A stretch of 64,000 nucleotides of DNA. It comes from an uncultured Verrucomicrobiota bacterium (GTDB taxonomy: Bacteria; Verrucomicrobiota; Verrucomicrobiia; Opitutales; Opitutaceae). The position numbers and the translations under genes were made by a program. The DNA lies in NCBI GenBank assembly GCA_903869675.1, contig CAIQAB010000022.1, positions 1-64,000 on the forward strand. Direction: 5' to 3'. Under the pieces are notes generated by a model. It was not told where the DNA came from. It saw nothing but the letters and a program-made list of their open reading frames with translations, and did no database searches. Position 1 is the stretch's first letter; each line of letters starts with the position of its first letter. Positions 37,908-46,918 of the stretch are shown here, piece after piece.

Positions 37908-38843
37908 TCAGGCCATCACGCCGGCCAAGGCCGCAACCATAGCCGAAAAATCAGCCGGCAGCGGCGCCCGGACCTCGATCGTGCGGGCTGTCACCGGGTG
38001 GTCGAAACGCAGGAATTCGGCGTGCAACATCACACGCGGCGGCCGCATCGGGAGCGGCGCACTGTCCTTCCAGCCATAGGTCGCATCGCCCAGGATGGAG
38101 TGCCCGATCGAGCGCATGTGCACCCGGATCTGGTGGGTCCGCCCGGTCAGGATGTGGCAGCGCATCAGCGCGGCGTGCGGCGCAAAGGCCTGCTCTCGCG
38201 TCCAGTCGGTGCGCGCCGGTTTTCCGCCCTCTCCGGTCGTCATCTTGTGGCGGTGGATCGGATGCCTGGAAATAGCACTGTCAATCCGGCCGCTAAGCAA
38301 ACGCGGCACGCCGGAAACAAGCGCGAGATACTCTTTGTGCAGGTGCCTGCCCGCAAACTGCTCAGAAAGCCCACGGTGGGCGGCGTCCGTCTTGGCTACG
38401 ACGATTACTCCGCTGGTCTCTTTATCCAACCGGTGCACGATGCCGGGGCGTTCTACCCCACCCACCCCGGAGAGCGAGCCAGCACAATGCCCGAGCAAGG
38501 CATGCACCAGAGTGTCGTCCGTCGTGCCCGAGCCAGGATGCACCACCATGCCGGCAGCCTTGTTGATCGCGAGCAGATGGGCGTCCTCATAAAGCACATC
38601 CAGCGCAACGTCGGAGGGCTTTAGCTCGGAAGGCACCGCATCGGCATGGGAAAACTCCACGATATCACCCGCGTGGAGCTCGGTCTTTTTATCCAAAACC
38701 AAGCCCGCGCGCGTGACCCGTCCCGCGTCAAAGGCCCGCTGCCAAGCCGAGCGGGAATGCTCGGGAAAAGCCGCCGCGAGGAGCTTGTCGGCGCGCTCGC
38801 GCCGTGTGCCCTCGGGGATGAAATAACTTTGGGTCTCCGCCAT
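37908..38843 (-). CDS. RluA/RluD-family 23S rRNA pseudouridine synthase
   Basis: The ATG at 38843 gives 311 residues with an N-terminal S4-like domain (ERADKLLAAAFPEHSRSAWQRAFDAGRV) and the catalytic HRLDKETSG with Asp140, followed by GRTHQIRVHMRSIGHSILGD. The length and S4 domain fit RluD (U1911/1915/1917 of 23S rRNA) best, though RluC-type is not excluded. It is convergent with the Ppx-like gene (14 bp) and follows trmO by 62 bp. Confidence 0.88.
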   Translation of the reverse strand: MAETQSYFIPEGTRRERADKLLAAAFPEHSRSAWQRAFDAGRVTRAGLVLDKKTELHAGDIVEFSHADAVPSELKPSDVALDVLYEDAHLLAINKAAGMVVHPGSGTTDDTLVHALLGHCAGSLSGVGGVERPGIVHRLDKETSGVIVVAKTDAAHRGLSEQFAGRHLHKEYLALVSGVPRLLSGRIDSAISRHPIHRHKMTTGEGGKPARTDWTREQAFAPHAALMRCHILTGRTHQIRVHMRSIGHSILGDATYGWKDSAPLPMRPPRVMLHAEFLRFDHPVTARTIEVRAPLPADFSAMVAALAGVMA

Positions 38844-38905
38844 ATTGAACCCGTCTGCATGCTGCCACCCGCCGCTGCTGGCGACGGAAAACGCCGCCGC
38901 CCGCA

Positions 38906-39760
38906 TCAATCACCCGCCCGGCGAGTCTTCAAGGGCAACTCGGACTCCGGCCAGCGATCCAAAAAAGCCCGCTGCGCCGCGCGGTCCACGATATCCTCAG
39001 CACCCTCACGTTCGAGAAACCGCCGCGGATAGGCCGGCCCTATCCCAGTGATCTCTACGCGCGCCGCCGCCCCGTCCACCCTGAAGAGCGCCCGCCATGC
39101 GCCGCAGCCGATTTCAAAACCCGTCTCCGTCCGCCGGATGCGTCGCGTCCGGTGCGGCGAAGGATCACGCCCGAGCAGCTCCGCCGCCCGGCCCAGAAAG
39201 TCGACTCCCCACCCCGTCCGCAACCAGGCTGCCTGCTCCTCCGCGTAGGCCGAGACTCGCACCGTAAAAGCCGGCGGCGCACTTTCCCAGGCGTCCACCT
39301 CGTCGATCCAGCCAGCGCGCGCCCCGGGGAAACTGTCGTAGGCCGGGACGTAGGGCTTGATATCAAAGACCGGCGTGCCCTCGACCAGATCACACGCGCC
39401 CAACCGGAGCACGCGCCCCTCTACGCCGAGCAACCGCACCGGCGTGAGTCCGAGGGCATTGGGCCGATGGGGCGAACGCGTCGCAAATACCCCGCGCCGG
39501 CGCTGCGGACCACGCGGGGGTATAACCTGCGGACGCCAGCCGGGATTGCGGTGAAACCACCAGAGCAGCCACACCCGTTCAAATCCCGCGAGATCGGCCA
39601 GCGCCGCCTCGAAATGGCACCCCGGCTCGAGTTCGAGAAAATTCTCTTCCAGCTCCTCCTCATCCGGCTGGTGACGCGCGGCAAACTTGGCCGCCTTGCC
39701 GCTGCGCACGAAACCAACCGGCCGCAAAACCAGCGCCAATCCGCCGCTCGGTTGCGGCAT
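38906..39760 (-). CDS. trmO: tRNA (t6A37)-N6-methyltransferase TrmO-like
   Basis: TrmO methylates N6-threonylcarbamoyladenosine-37 of tRNA-Thr using SAM. The ATG at 39760 gives 284 residues; a GTG at 39787 is possible. Family marks are LRPVGFVRSG, FERVWLLWWFH, FATRSPHRPNALGLTPVRLLGVEG, and DIKPYVPAYDSF. The C-terminal extension with W-R-x-L-F-R-V-D is also typical. Same strand as the upstream zincin gene (41-bp gap). Confidence 0.88.
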   Translation of the reverse strand: MPQPSGGLALVLRPVGFVRSGKAAKFAARHQPDEEELEENFLELEPGCHFEAALADLAGFERVWLLWWFHRNPGWRPQVIPPRGPQRRRGVFATRSPHRPNALGLTPVRLLGVEGRVLRLGACDLVEGTPVFDIKPYVPAYDSFPGARAGWIDEVDAWESAPPAFTVRVSAYAEEQAAWLRTGWGVDFLGRAAELLGRDPSPHRTRRIRRTETGFEIGCGAWRALFRVDGAAARVEITGIGPAYPRRFLEREGAEDIVDRAAQRAFLDRWPESELPLKTRRAGD

Positions 39761-39801
39761 CCCGTTGCACTCTTTTTTCGGCGTCACGCGCGGGTGCTCC
39801 C

Positions 39802-40173
39802 TCAGTCCAGATCGCGCTCGGCCAGCTCGTCCTCATCCCAGCCAAAATAGTGCCCGAGCTCGTGCAAATAAGTCACCCCGACCTCACCCAGGAAAGCCTC
39901 GCGGTCCTGCTCCACGAAGTCCCAAATATTATCGAGATAGAGACTGATCTGGGGCGGCATCGGTTGGTCCTGCGCGATTTCCTCGCCGTGCGCCGAGCCG
40001 TCGAAGAGACCGAGAATATCCTCGTCAAACCCCTCCTCTAAAATATGGGCCGGCGGGCGCGCCTCGTAGTGAACGGGAATTTTCAGCGCGAATTCCCGCA
40101 CCGGCGCCGGCAGGCGGCGAAGCGTCTTCTCAATTTCCTTGGCGGCGGCAGCGGTGCGTTGGGCAAGCGTCAT
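39802..40173 (-). CDS. Zincin-like metallopeptidase family protein
   Basis: The ATG at 40173 gives 123 residues, the usual size of this small family. It carries HELGHYFGWDE, an HExxH zinc motif with a downstream acidic residue, and the block PPQISLYLDNIWDF seen in the group. Annotated relatives are called possible zinc metallopeptidases, mostly without known substrate. Divergent from the Spy-like gene over 176 bp. Confidence 0.82.
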   Translation of the reverse strand: MTLAQRTAAAAKEIEKTLRRLPAPVREFALKIPVHYEARPPAHILEEGFDEDILGLFDGSAHGEEIAQDQPMPPQISLYLDNIWDFVEQDREAFLGEVGVTYLHELGHYFGWDEDELAERDLD

Positions 40174-40349
40174 TTTCTCCCGGCATTTGGCCAGTCCCCC
40201 CAAAAAAAGCGAGGCCGACGCGAACCTGATGTGTAACCACCAAACCGCATTTGCGTCTCCCGTTTCATGCAAGCGTGACCGCCAGACCGGCGGCCCCCAC
40301 GCAAAGCAATCGACTCGAAATCCCAACCCGTCAGCCAACCCAAATCCAA

Positions 40350-40787
40350 ATGCCAACCATGAAAAATACCCGCACCCTGCTCTGCAGCGCCTTGCTTCTC
40401 GCCGGCCTCACCCTCGCCCCCGCGCTCCGCGCCCAGGACGAGCAGCACTCCGAAAAACCCAAGAAAGAACAAAAACAGGAGCGCCGCGGCGACCGCCTTG
40501 AGATGCTCAAGGAGGAACTCGCCCTTACCGACGCTCAGGTGGAGAAGCTTAAGCCGATCTTCGCCGCGGAACGCGAGGAGGGCGCCGCTCTCCGCAAAGA
40601 ACTCGGCAAGGACGCCGATCGCGCCGTTGTTCGCGAGAAAATGCAGGCCATCCGGGAAAAATACAAGCCGCAGGTCGCCGCCATCCTCACCGAGGAGCAA
40701 AAGGCAAAGATGGAAAAGCTCCGCGAGCGTGGCCCGAAAGGCCCCAAGGCTCCCGGCGCCGGTGGCCCCCCGCCCGCAGCCGAGTAA
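40350..40787 (+). CDS. Spy/CpxP-like periplasmic LTXXQ protein
   Basis: From ATG 40350 (or 40359) the product has about 145 residues with a signal peptide (LLCSALLLAGLTLAPALRA). The mature part is charged and helical with two LTxxQ-type motifs (LALTDAQVEKLKPIF and AILTEEQKAKMEKL), the hallmark of Spy/CpxP periplasmic stress chaperones. The tail is Gly/Pro-rich. A strong terminator follows at once, so it is a single-gene unit. Confidence 0.72.
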   Translation: MPTMKNTRTLLCSALLLAGLTLAPALRAQDEQHSEKPKKEQKQERRGDRLEMLKEELALTDAQVEKLKPIFAAEREEGAALRKELGKDADRAVVREKMQAIREKYKPQVAAILTEEQKAKMEKLRERGPKGPKAPGAGGPPPAAE

Positions 40788-40828
40788 GCGAATCCCTCAA
40801 GACCCAGCGACTCCGTCGCCAGTCTCGA

Positions 40829-40858
40829 ATCCCGCCGCCACCCGCGGCGGGATTTTTT
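40829..40858 (+). terminator. Rho-independent terminator of the Spy-like gene
   Basis: ATCCCGCCGC pairs perfectly with GCGGCGGGAT across a 5-base loop, followed by six T. It begins 42 bp past the stop codon. It also faces the end of the PfkB kinase gene, only about 20 bp away. Confidence 0.9.
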
Positions 40859-40876
40859 ATGCCCATCGCCCGGGCC

Positions 40877-41905
40877 TCAACCACGCGCCAACCGGTCGCG
40901 AACCGCCGCCACCTCCCCCCAGTGCGTCCCCGGAATGGCCGGGCCTGAATGCCGGACACACTCCGCGCCCAGTGCCGCCCCCAGAGCACCGCTCCGCTCC
41001 AACGACCACCCCTGCGACGCAGCGTAGAGAAAACCGCCGGCAAAGGCGTCGCCCGCACCGTTGGTGTCCACCACCCGCTCGACCACCACCGGAGCCACCC
41101 GGTGCAACTCCTCGCCACGCGCGATCCACGCGCCGTCTTTACCCACCTTCACCACCGCCACCAGGCCGGGCGATTCCCCGGCCAAACGTCGCGCGTGGCC
41201 GGCGTAGTCATCGCCCCCATCCGGATACAATGCGCGGATCTCGTCCTCATTGGCGAAGACCTGATGGATGCCTCCGGCGCGAAGTTGCGCCAGCATCCAC
41301 TCACGGGCCGCGTGCACGACCTCGAAAGAGGCGATGTCGAGCGAAACGGTCGCGCCCGAGGCGCGGGCCCCCGCCAGCGCCGAATCCGCCAAGGCCTGGT
41401 TGAAGACGAGATAGCCTTCGATGTGCGCATGGCGCACCCCGGTGAAATCCACCGGCTGGATCTCCCCGGGCGCCAAGGTCAGGGCCGCCCCTAGATCCGT
41501 GCGCATGGTGCGGGCGGCGTCAGGCGTAATGAGTGCCAGACAACGGGCGTTGGCGCGGTCCGGACTGGCTTTGAAACGGGTCGCATCGAGTCCGAGTGAC
41601 CTCGAATGTTCGCGGTAGGCGGCGGCAGTGTGGTCGCCCCCGAGTTTACCCAGAAAACCGGCCCGCAGGCCCAACCGCGCGGCGTTGCGGATAACATTGG
41701 CCGCACTGCCCCCGGGGGCCAGCGAAGGCGGCTCCGGCAAACGCGCGATGATTGCATCCATCTCGGCCGCATCGACCAAGACCATGCCGCCTTTTTCGCC
41801 ATGCACCCCCGCAAGGAAAGACTCCGACACGTGCGCGGTCAGGTCCATGATTGGCGAACCAAGGCCAAGAATATCCAGGGCGGGCGGAAAAGGCACGGAA
41901 GTCAT
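40877..41905 (-). CDS. PfkB-family carbohydrate/adenosine kinase
   Basis: The 342-residue ribokinase-fold protein has PGGSAANVIRNAARLG and the catalytic DTNGAGDAFAGGFLYA (with the base Asp). The spacing and the motif GLGSPIMDL at the start are like bacterial adenosine kinase-type PfkB proteins, so adenosine salvage is the best guess; other sugars cannot be excluded. It is transcribed toward the Spy-like gene terminator. Confidence 0.8.
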   Translation of the reverse strand: MTSVPFPPALDILGLGSPIMDLTAHVSESFLAGVHGEKGGMVLVDAAEMDAIIARLPEPPSLAPGGSAANVIRNAARLGLRAGFLGKLGGDHTAAAYREHSRSLGLDATRFKASPDRANARCLALITPDAARTMRTDLGAALTLAPGEIQPVDFTGVRHAHIEGYLVFNQALADSALAGARASGATVSLDIASFEVVHAAREWMLAQLRAGGIHQVFANEDEIRALYPDGGDDYAGHARRLAGESPGLVAVVKVGKDGAWIARGEELHRVAPVVVERVVDTNGAGDAFAGGFLYAASQGWSLERSGALGAALGAECVRHSGPAIPGTHWGEVAAVRDRLARG

Positions 41906-41945
41906 CGGTTAAATAGCCGACGCTCGCGCATTTCCACCGTAGGTC

Positions 41946-41981
41946 AAAAAAAAGCGCCGCGCCCATTGATAGGCGTGGCGC
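41946..41981 (-). terminator. Rho-independent terminator of the DUF6941-like gene
   Basis: On the minus strand GCGCCACGCC pairs with GGCGCGGCGC (one mismatch, 8-base loop) and runs into eight T. It lies about 30 bp past the stop of the 42010-42399 gene and before the kinase start. Confidence 0.8.
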
Positions 41982-42009
41982 GGAAACTGAAAAAAGGAAC
42001 CAGCGCAGC

Positions 42010-42399
42010 TTAGTTGGCGACCGTCAGACTGGTGACCAGCAACACTTCGTCGTTCACCTCGATCTGGATGGTATAATCTCCGGGAGCAGGGAACGCCAAG
42101 TTGCGGACATCATTGATCAGATTGATACGCTGGAGGGGGCCTTGGGACTCAAACTCGCGGTCGAGCAGCACGCTCATCGCGTCGGCGGCGAGCCCGAGGG
42201 AGATCTTGATCTTGTGCTTGCCGGCGGCGACGTCGGTGAGCGTAAGAAACCAGATCATAAAGGGATGCGTCAGCGGGAACTGACGGCCACGGATGGCGGA
42301 GAAGACACCGAGAATGGTGTGTTTGCCCGTTGCGGGATCGATATGCACGCCGTCGCAAAGGAGCCAGCAGAGCACTTGGGGTTTGTTGGAGTTCGACAT
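42010..42399 (-). CDS. Conserved hypothetical protein (DUF6941-like)
   Basis: The 129-residue soluble protein begins NKPQVLCWLLCDGVHIDPATGKHTILGVFS and ends in beta-rich segments (PGDYTIQIEVNDEVLLVTSL), like a small conserved family with a beta-sandwich-like pattern. No catalytic motif and no signal peptide are visible. Function is unknown. It forms a single-gene unit with its own terminator. Confidence 0.6.
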   Translation of the reverse strand: MSNSNKPQVLCWLLCDGVHIDPATGKHTILGVFSAIRGRQFPLTHPFMIWFLTLTDVAAGKHKIKISLGLAADAMSVLLDREFESQGPLQRINLINDVRNLAFPAPGDYTIQIEVNDEVLLVTSLTVAN

Positions 42400-42496
42400 G
42401 GTGGGAGGAAAAGAGGCTTAACGTGGATGCCGCGATGGCCAAGGGGAAGTCGGAAGTGATTTGCGCACAAGATCGTTACCCGCACCTTGGGCGAGT

Positions 42497-42700
42497 ATGG
42501 GAATCGCCACCAGTCTCGCCCTCGAATGGCTGGAACCCCTGCGCGCCTACCCGAGCTGGCTCGTTTTGCTGTGTCTTGCGGTGGCAACCGCCGGCCTGTT
42601 TACCCTCTTGGCCAAGCCACTCAGGTGGGGCCTATACCTCGTTTTAACCGGTCTTGGCGCCCTGATTCTACTGGGTTTCGCCGTCTGGCTGCACGGATAG
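42497..42700 (+). CDS. Small membrane protein, unknown
   Basis: The ATG at 42497 gives 67 residues with two hydrophobic segments (PSWLVLLCLAVATAGLFTLL and GLYLVLTGLGALILLGFAVWL) separated by AKPLRW. It resembles small two-span membrane proteins common upstream of housekeeping genes. It ends 73 bp before pyrG and may share its promoter. No family is recognised. Confidence 0.5.
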   Translation: MGIATSLALEWLEPLRAYPSWLVLLCLAVATAGLFTLLAKPLRWGLYLVLTGLGALILLGFAVWLHG

Positions 42701-42773
42701 CCTCCCTTGAAGCCCGCCGCTATCCCGGGGGATTTTCTTGTCAGGGATTCACCCCGCCCCATATCCGGTTCAG

Positions 42774-44441
42774 ATGAAGTATATCTTTGTGACCGGTGGC
42801 GTCGTCTCCTCGCTCGGCAAGGGCCTTACCGCCGCCGCGCTCGGCGCCCTGCTTGAGATGCGCGGCCTGACCGTCCGCATCCAGAAATTCGACCCCTACC
42901 TGAACGTCGATCCGGGCACCATGAGCCCCTATCAGCACGGCGAGGTCTACGTCTTGGAGGACGGTGCCGAAACCGACCTCGACCTCGGCCATTACGAGCG
43001 CTTCACCAGCGGCAAACTCTCCCGGCTCAATAATCTCACCTCCGGCCAAGTCTACGAGAGCGTGATTCAAAAAGAACGCCGCGGGGCCTATCTCGGCAAA
43101 ACCGTCCAAGTGATCCCGCACGTGACCAACGAGATCAAAGAGCGCATCACCATGGCGGCGAAGGACGTCGATATCCTCATCACCGAGATCGGTGGCACCA
43201 CCGGCGACATCGAAGGCCTGCCCTTTCTCGAAGCCCTGCGTCAGTTCGCCCTCGAGCAAGGCCCCCGTGACGTGATTTTCCTGCACGTCACCCTTGTGCC
43301 CTACCTCGCCGCCGCCGGCGAGTTGAAGACCAAGCCGACCCAGCAATCCGTCGCCAAACTCCGCGAGATCGGCATCCAGCCCCACATCCTCGTCTGCCGT
43401 AGCGAACAACCGATTGATGCCAGCGTGCGCGATAAGTTGTCCATGTTCTGCAACGTGCCGGTGAAGGCGGTGATCGAGTGCCGCGACGTAGCCTCGATCT
43501 ACGAGCTCCCGCTCGCCCTCCAAGGCGAGGGACTCGACCAGCTCGTAGTCGATCTTTTCGGCCTGAACAAACCGCAGCCCGCGCGCAATGTCTGGGCCGA
43601 GTTGGCCCGCCGCATCCACAACCCCGCTCACACCGTGAAAATCGGCGTGGTAGGCAAATACATCGAGCTGCAGGATGCCTACAAGTCAGTCTACGAGTCC
43701 GTCACCCACGCTGGCATCGCCAATAACGCCAGAGTGGAGATCGTGCGCGTTGACGCCGAGGACCTGGAAAAACGCGGCGGCACCGGCCTGCTAAAGGGAC
43801 TCGATGGCATCCTCGTTCCCGGAGGTTTCGGCGACCGTGGCACGGAGGGGAAAATCATCGCCGCCCGCTTCGCCCGTGAAAAAGGCGTCCCCTACTACGG
43901 TCTCTGCCTCGGTCTCCAAATCGCGGTGATCGAGTTCGCCCGCAACGTGCTCAAATTGAAAGATGCCAACTCCACCGAATTCGACCCCGCTTCGCCCCAT
44001 CCGGTCATTAATATGATGGAGGAGCAGAAAAAGATTATCGATAAGGGAGCGACCATGCGCTTGGGGAGCTACGAGTGCGCCTTAACCCCCGGCTCGAAGG
44101 CTGCCCGGGCCTACAAGACCGACAGCGTCCGCGAACGCCACCGCCACCGCTACGAGGTGAACAACGCCTACGTCGGCCAGCTCCAACGCGCCGGGCTGCT
44201 CGTCTCTGGCGTCAACCCCCGCCGCAACCTGGTCGAGATCGTCGAGCTAAAGGACCACCCCTTCTACCTCGCGGTGCAGTTTCACCCCGAGTTCCAGTCC
44301 AAACCCCTGCAAGCTCACCCGCTCTTCGCTGCCTTCATCGCTGCCGCCCTTAAGGGCAAGCCATCTAGCGCCAAAGCGAAGAAACCAGCCGCGAAGAAAA
44401 AGGCCGCCGCAACCAGATCCGCGAAGAAAACGAAGGCCTGA
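42774..44441 (+). CDS. pyrG: CTP synthase
   Basis: PyrG makes CTP from UTP, ATP and glutamine. The ATG at 42774 gives 555 residues with the amidoligase [11 protein letters not shown] (8-18) and the glutamine amidotransferase domain with catalytic Cys378 (YYGLCLGLQ). After the normal end there is a ~30-residue tail almost only of Lys, Ala and Ser ([13 protein letters not shown]...), not found in typical CTP synthases and similar to the tail on the H1-like protein at 34.9 kb. kdsA follows by 63 bp; CTP feeds CMP-Kdo formation. Confidence 0.95.
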   Translation: MKYIFVTGGVVSSLGKGLTAAALGALLEMRGLTVRIQKFDPYLNVDPGTMSPYQHGEVYVLEDGAETDLDLGHYERFTSGKLSRLNNLTSGQVYESVIQKERRGAYLGKTVQVIPHVTNEIKERITMAAKDVDILITEIGGTTGDIEGLPFLEALRQFALEQGPRDVIFLHVTLVPYLAAAGELKTKPTQQSVAKLREIGIQPHILVCRSEQPIDASVRDKLSMFCNVPVKAVIECRDVASIYELPLALQGEGLDQLVVDLFGLNKPQPARNVWAELARRIHNPAHTVKIGVVGKYIELQDAYKSVYESVTHAGIANNARVEIVRVDAEDLEKRGGTGLLKGLDGILVPGGFGDRGTEGKIIAARFAREKGVPYYGLCLGLQIAVIEFARNVLKLKDANSTEFDPASPHPVINMMEEQKKIIDKGATMRLGSYECALTPGSKAARAYKTDSVRERHRHRYEVNNAYVGQLQRAGLLVSGVNPRRNLVEIVELKDHPFYLAVQFHPEFQSKPLQAHPLFAAFIAAALKGKPSSAKAKKPAAKKKAAATRSAKKTKA

Positions 44442-44504
44442 AGGCTTTGGCTTCATATCCGCCTTTTTCCGACCTTAGCGTCTTCGCGTCTTTGTCTTTA
44501 AAAA

Positions 44505-45302
44505 ATGCCCCTCTTCGACCCCCAAAAGCTCCTCGTTCTCGCCGGCCCCTGCTCACTGGAAAATGAGACGGTCGTGCGTGCCGTGGCGGAGAAACTGGTC
44601 GATCTGCGCGCGCGTTACCCGGAGCTGAACCTCGTGTTCAAGGGCTCCTTCGATAAAGCCAACCGCACCTCCATCGCCGGTGGCCGGGGCACTGGCCTCG
44701 AAACCGGCCTCGCCCTCCACGCCCTCGTGAAGCGCGACTACGGCCTGCCCTGTGTCACCGACGTCCATGAAAGCACCCAGTGCGCACCCGTGGCCGAAGT
44801 GTGCGACGTGCTCCAGATCCCCGCCTACCTCTGCCGCCAGACCGATCTGCTGCTCTCCGCCGCCGCCACCGGTCGCACCGTGAATGTAAAGAAGGGCCAG
44901 TTTCTCTCACCCAACGATATGGTCCACGTCGTCGGAAAGCTCGCCCACGGCGGCGCCGCCGAGATTTGGCAATGCGAACGCGGCGCCACCTTCGGCTACA
45001 ACAACCTCGTGGTCGATATGCGCGGCTTCCCCATCATGGCGCGGAACGGCACCCCCGTCATCCTCGACGCCACCCACAGCGTGCAGTTGCCCGGAGCCGG
45101 CGGCGGAAAGAGCTCCGGCCAGCGCGAGTTCGTCCCCACCCTGTGCTTCGCCGCCCTCGCGGCCGGCGCCGACGGCCTCTTCATCGAGACCCATCCCGAT
45201 CCCGAGCACGCCCTGAGCGACGGCCCCAACATGGTCCCGCTTGAGGATTTAGAGGCCCTGCTTGCGAAAGCACTCGCCTTCTGGCGGCTCGCCCGGGCCT
45301 GA
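44505..45302 (+). CDS. kdsA: 3-deoxy-8-phosphooctulonate (Kdo-8-P) synthase
   Basis: KdsA joins arabinose-5-phosphate and phosphoenolpyruvate to Kdo-8-P for LPS. The 265 residues include LAGPCSLENE, KGSFDKANRTS, FVPTLCFAALAAGADGLFIETHPDP and the C-terminal QLPG...SSGQREF region. Cys16 in AGPCS marks the metal-dependent class (E. coli has Asn here). Together with pyrG it forms a Kdo/CTP supply pair. Confidence 0.94.
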   Translation: MPLFDPQKLLVLAGPCSLENETVVRAVAEKLVDLRARYPELNLVFKGSFDKANRTSIAGGRGTGLETGLALHALVKRDYGLPCVTDVHESTQCAPVAEVCDVLQIPAYLCRQTDLLLSAAATGRTVNVKKGQFLSPNDMVHVVGKLAHGGAAEIWQCERGATFGYNNLVVDMRGFPIMARNGTPVILDATHSVQLPGAGGGKSSGQREFVPTLCFAALAAGADGLFIETHPDPEHALSDGPNMVPLEDLEALLAKALAFWRLARA

Positions 45303-45332
45303 CCCGGAACCGTTCCAAGCAGCATTAAAACA

Positions 45333-45358
45333 CGGTTTGCCGCCCGGCACGCAAACCG
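45333..45358. other. Inverted repeat between kdsA and the deoxyribosyltransferase gene
   Basis: CGGTTTGC and GCAAACCG are separated by ten bases. No T-run follows on the plus strand, so it is a weak terminator at best; it could be an RNA-processing stem or a protein-binding palindrome just upstream of the next ATG (45371). Confidence 0.35.
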
Positions 45359-45370
45359 CTTGATCCCCTC

Positions 45371-46114
45371 ATGCCCCGCCCCATCCGCCCCCGCCCCGCA
45401 CCGCCACCCCAACAACCGGCGAAAAATAGCCGCGCCGTGTATTTCGCGGGGGAGCTTTTCTCCGCCAAACACCTCGTCGGCAATGCCTACCTTGCCGAGG
45501 CCATCCACGCCGCCTCCCACGGCCGCTACCTCTGCCGCCTACCTCAGGATTTCGAGCTGCGCGGCCACCACCCGCAGCTCATCCGGGACAAGGATATCCG
45601 CAGCCTGTTGGAGTGCGACCTCGCCCTTTTCAACTTTGACGGCCCCGAGCTCGATAGCGGCACCGTGGTGGAGTTCATGTTCGCCAAATTCGCCGACATT
45701 CCGTGCGTCATACTTCGCAGCGATTTCCGCGCCGCCGGCGACCAAGGCCCGGGCAACGACCCGTGGAACCTGATGGCCAGCTTCTACCCCCGTTCGATCT
45801 CCGTCCCGGTCAACGCCCTCGCCCTTTACAAAAAGGCCCACGCCGCCGCTCGGCGCGCCGCCCTCGACGACGTCATCCGCCTCGCCGGACAACACAGCTC
45901 CGCCACCGCCCAGAGCATGTGCGAACATATCGCCGCTCTCGTCGTGCGAGGCCTAGATCGCGCTGCCAAGCTCCCGACCGCCCTGCCCAAGCCGCTCCGC
46001 GAAAACGTCTACACTTGGCTCGCCCTCTTGCCCGGTTTGCGCGGCGATCCCAAAAAAATCCGCAAGCAGTTCGCCAAGCTGCTCGAACAAAAAATCGCCC
46101 GTGGATTGCTGTAG
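45371..46114 (+). CDS. Nucleoside 2-deoxyribosyltransferase-like protein
   Basis: The 247 residues show the NDT fold (PF05014): YFAGELFSAKHLVGN at the start, AIRDKDIRSLLECDLALFNFDGPELDSGTVVEFMFAKF-type core with the conserved D-G-P-E-x-D-S-G-T-V-E-F/M pattern. NDTs exchange bases between deoxyribonucleosides. The C-terminal ~80 residues (NKALYKKAHAAARRA onward) are helical and charged, more than a minimal NDT. Placed between kdsA and upp; upp is a salvage gene, so a salvage role fits. Confidence 0.8.
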   Translation: MPRPIRPRPAPPPQQPAKNSRAVYFAGELFSAKHLVGNAYLAEAIHAASHGRYLCRLPQDFELRGHHPQLIRDKDIRSLLECDLALFNFDGPELDSGTVVEFMFAKFADIPCVILRSDFRAAGDQGPGNDPWNLMASFYPRSISVPVNALALYKKAHAAARRAALDDVIRLAGQHSSATAQSMCEHIAALVVRGLDRAAKLPTALPKPLRENVYTWLALLPGLRGDPKKIRKQFAKLLEQKIARGLL

Positions 46115-46233
46115 GATGCAGTCGCAAAGGAGCAGGAAGACGGGAGTCGGGATTGAGCCTGCAAACCCGCTCCACTCGAGACTTCTCTCCATCCTTCCGC
46201 CTTTCCGGCTGCTGACCGGTTTATCCAAACACC

Positions 46234-46848
46234 ATGCTCCACGTCCTCCGCCACCCGCTCGCCGCACACGCCCTTACCCAACTGCGCGCCGTGGATACGC
46301 CGCCGGCCGCCTTCCGCGCCTTCGCCCACCAAGTCGGCCTGCTGCTCGCACTGGAATCGACCCGTGACCTCCCACTCCGGCCCCACACGGTCCATACCCC
46401 GCTCGAACCCCACCTCGGCGACGTGCTCGCCCAAGGCCTAGTGGTGGTGCCCATCCTGCGCGCCGGCCTCGGCCTGGTGCAGCCCTATCTCGACCTTTTC
46501 CCTGAAGTCTCCGTCGGTTACGTCGGTCTGGAACGCGACCACCAGAGCGCCGTCGCTCGCAGTTATTATTGCAAACTCCCGCCCCTCGCCGGACGGCGCG
46601 TGCTGTGCGTGGACCCCATGCTCGCCACCGGCGGCAGCGCCGTTCAAGCCCTCGATTTGCTACGCGAGCAAGGCGCCCAAGACCTCGCCTTGGTCGTGCT
46701 CGTGGCCGCCCCCGAAGGCGTCGCGGCCGTAGCCGCCCGCCACCCCAAAGTGCCGGTTTTTACCGCCGCGCTGGACCGCGAGTTAAACGCCCGAAAGTAT
46801 ATCCTGCCCGGTCTCGGCGACTTCGGCGACCGCCTTTACGGCACCTAG
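46234..46848 (+). CDS. upp: Uracil phosphoribosyltransferase
   Basis: Upp converts uracil and PRPP to UMP. The 204-residue protein has the PRPP loop VDPMLATGGSAVQALDLL, the RAGLG motif, and the C-terminal FGDRLYGT uracil-binding end. It lies 120 bp after the deoxyribosyltransferase-like gene and converges on suhB with a 70-bp gap. Confidence 0.95.
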   Translation: MLHVLRHPLAAHALTQLRAVDTPPAAFRAFAHQVGLLLALESTRDLPLRPHTVHTPLEPHLGDVLAQGLVVVPILRAGLGLVQPYLDLFPEVSVGYVGLERDHQSAVARSYYCKLPPLAGRRVLCVDPMLATGGSAVQALDLLREQGAQDLALVVLVAAPEGVAAVAARHPKVPVFTAALDRELNARKYILPGLGDFGDRLYGT

Positions 46849-46918
46849 ACGCAGGCACGCCACCCAGGCGAGCAAGGGCTGCCCTTCCTTCGCGACACAC
46901 CCGCGTTGCGGCGGTGAC

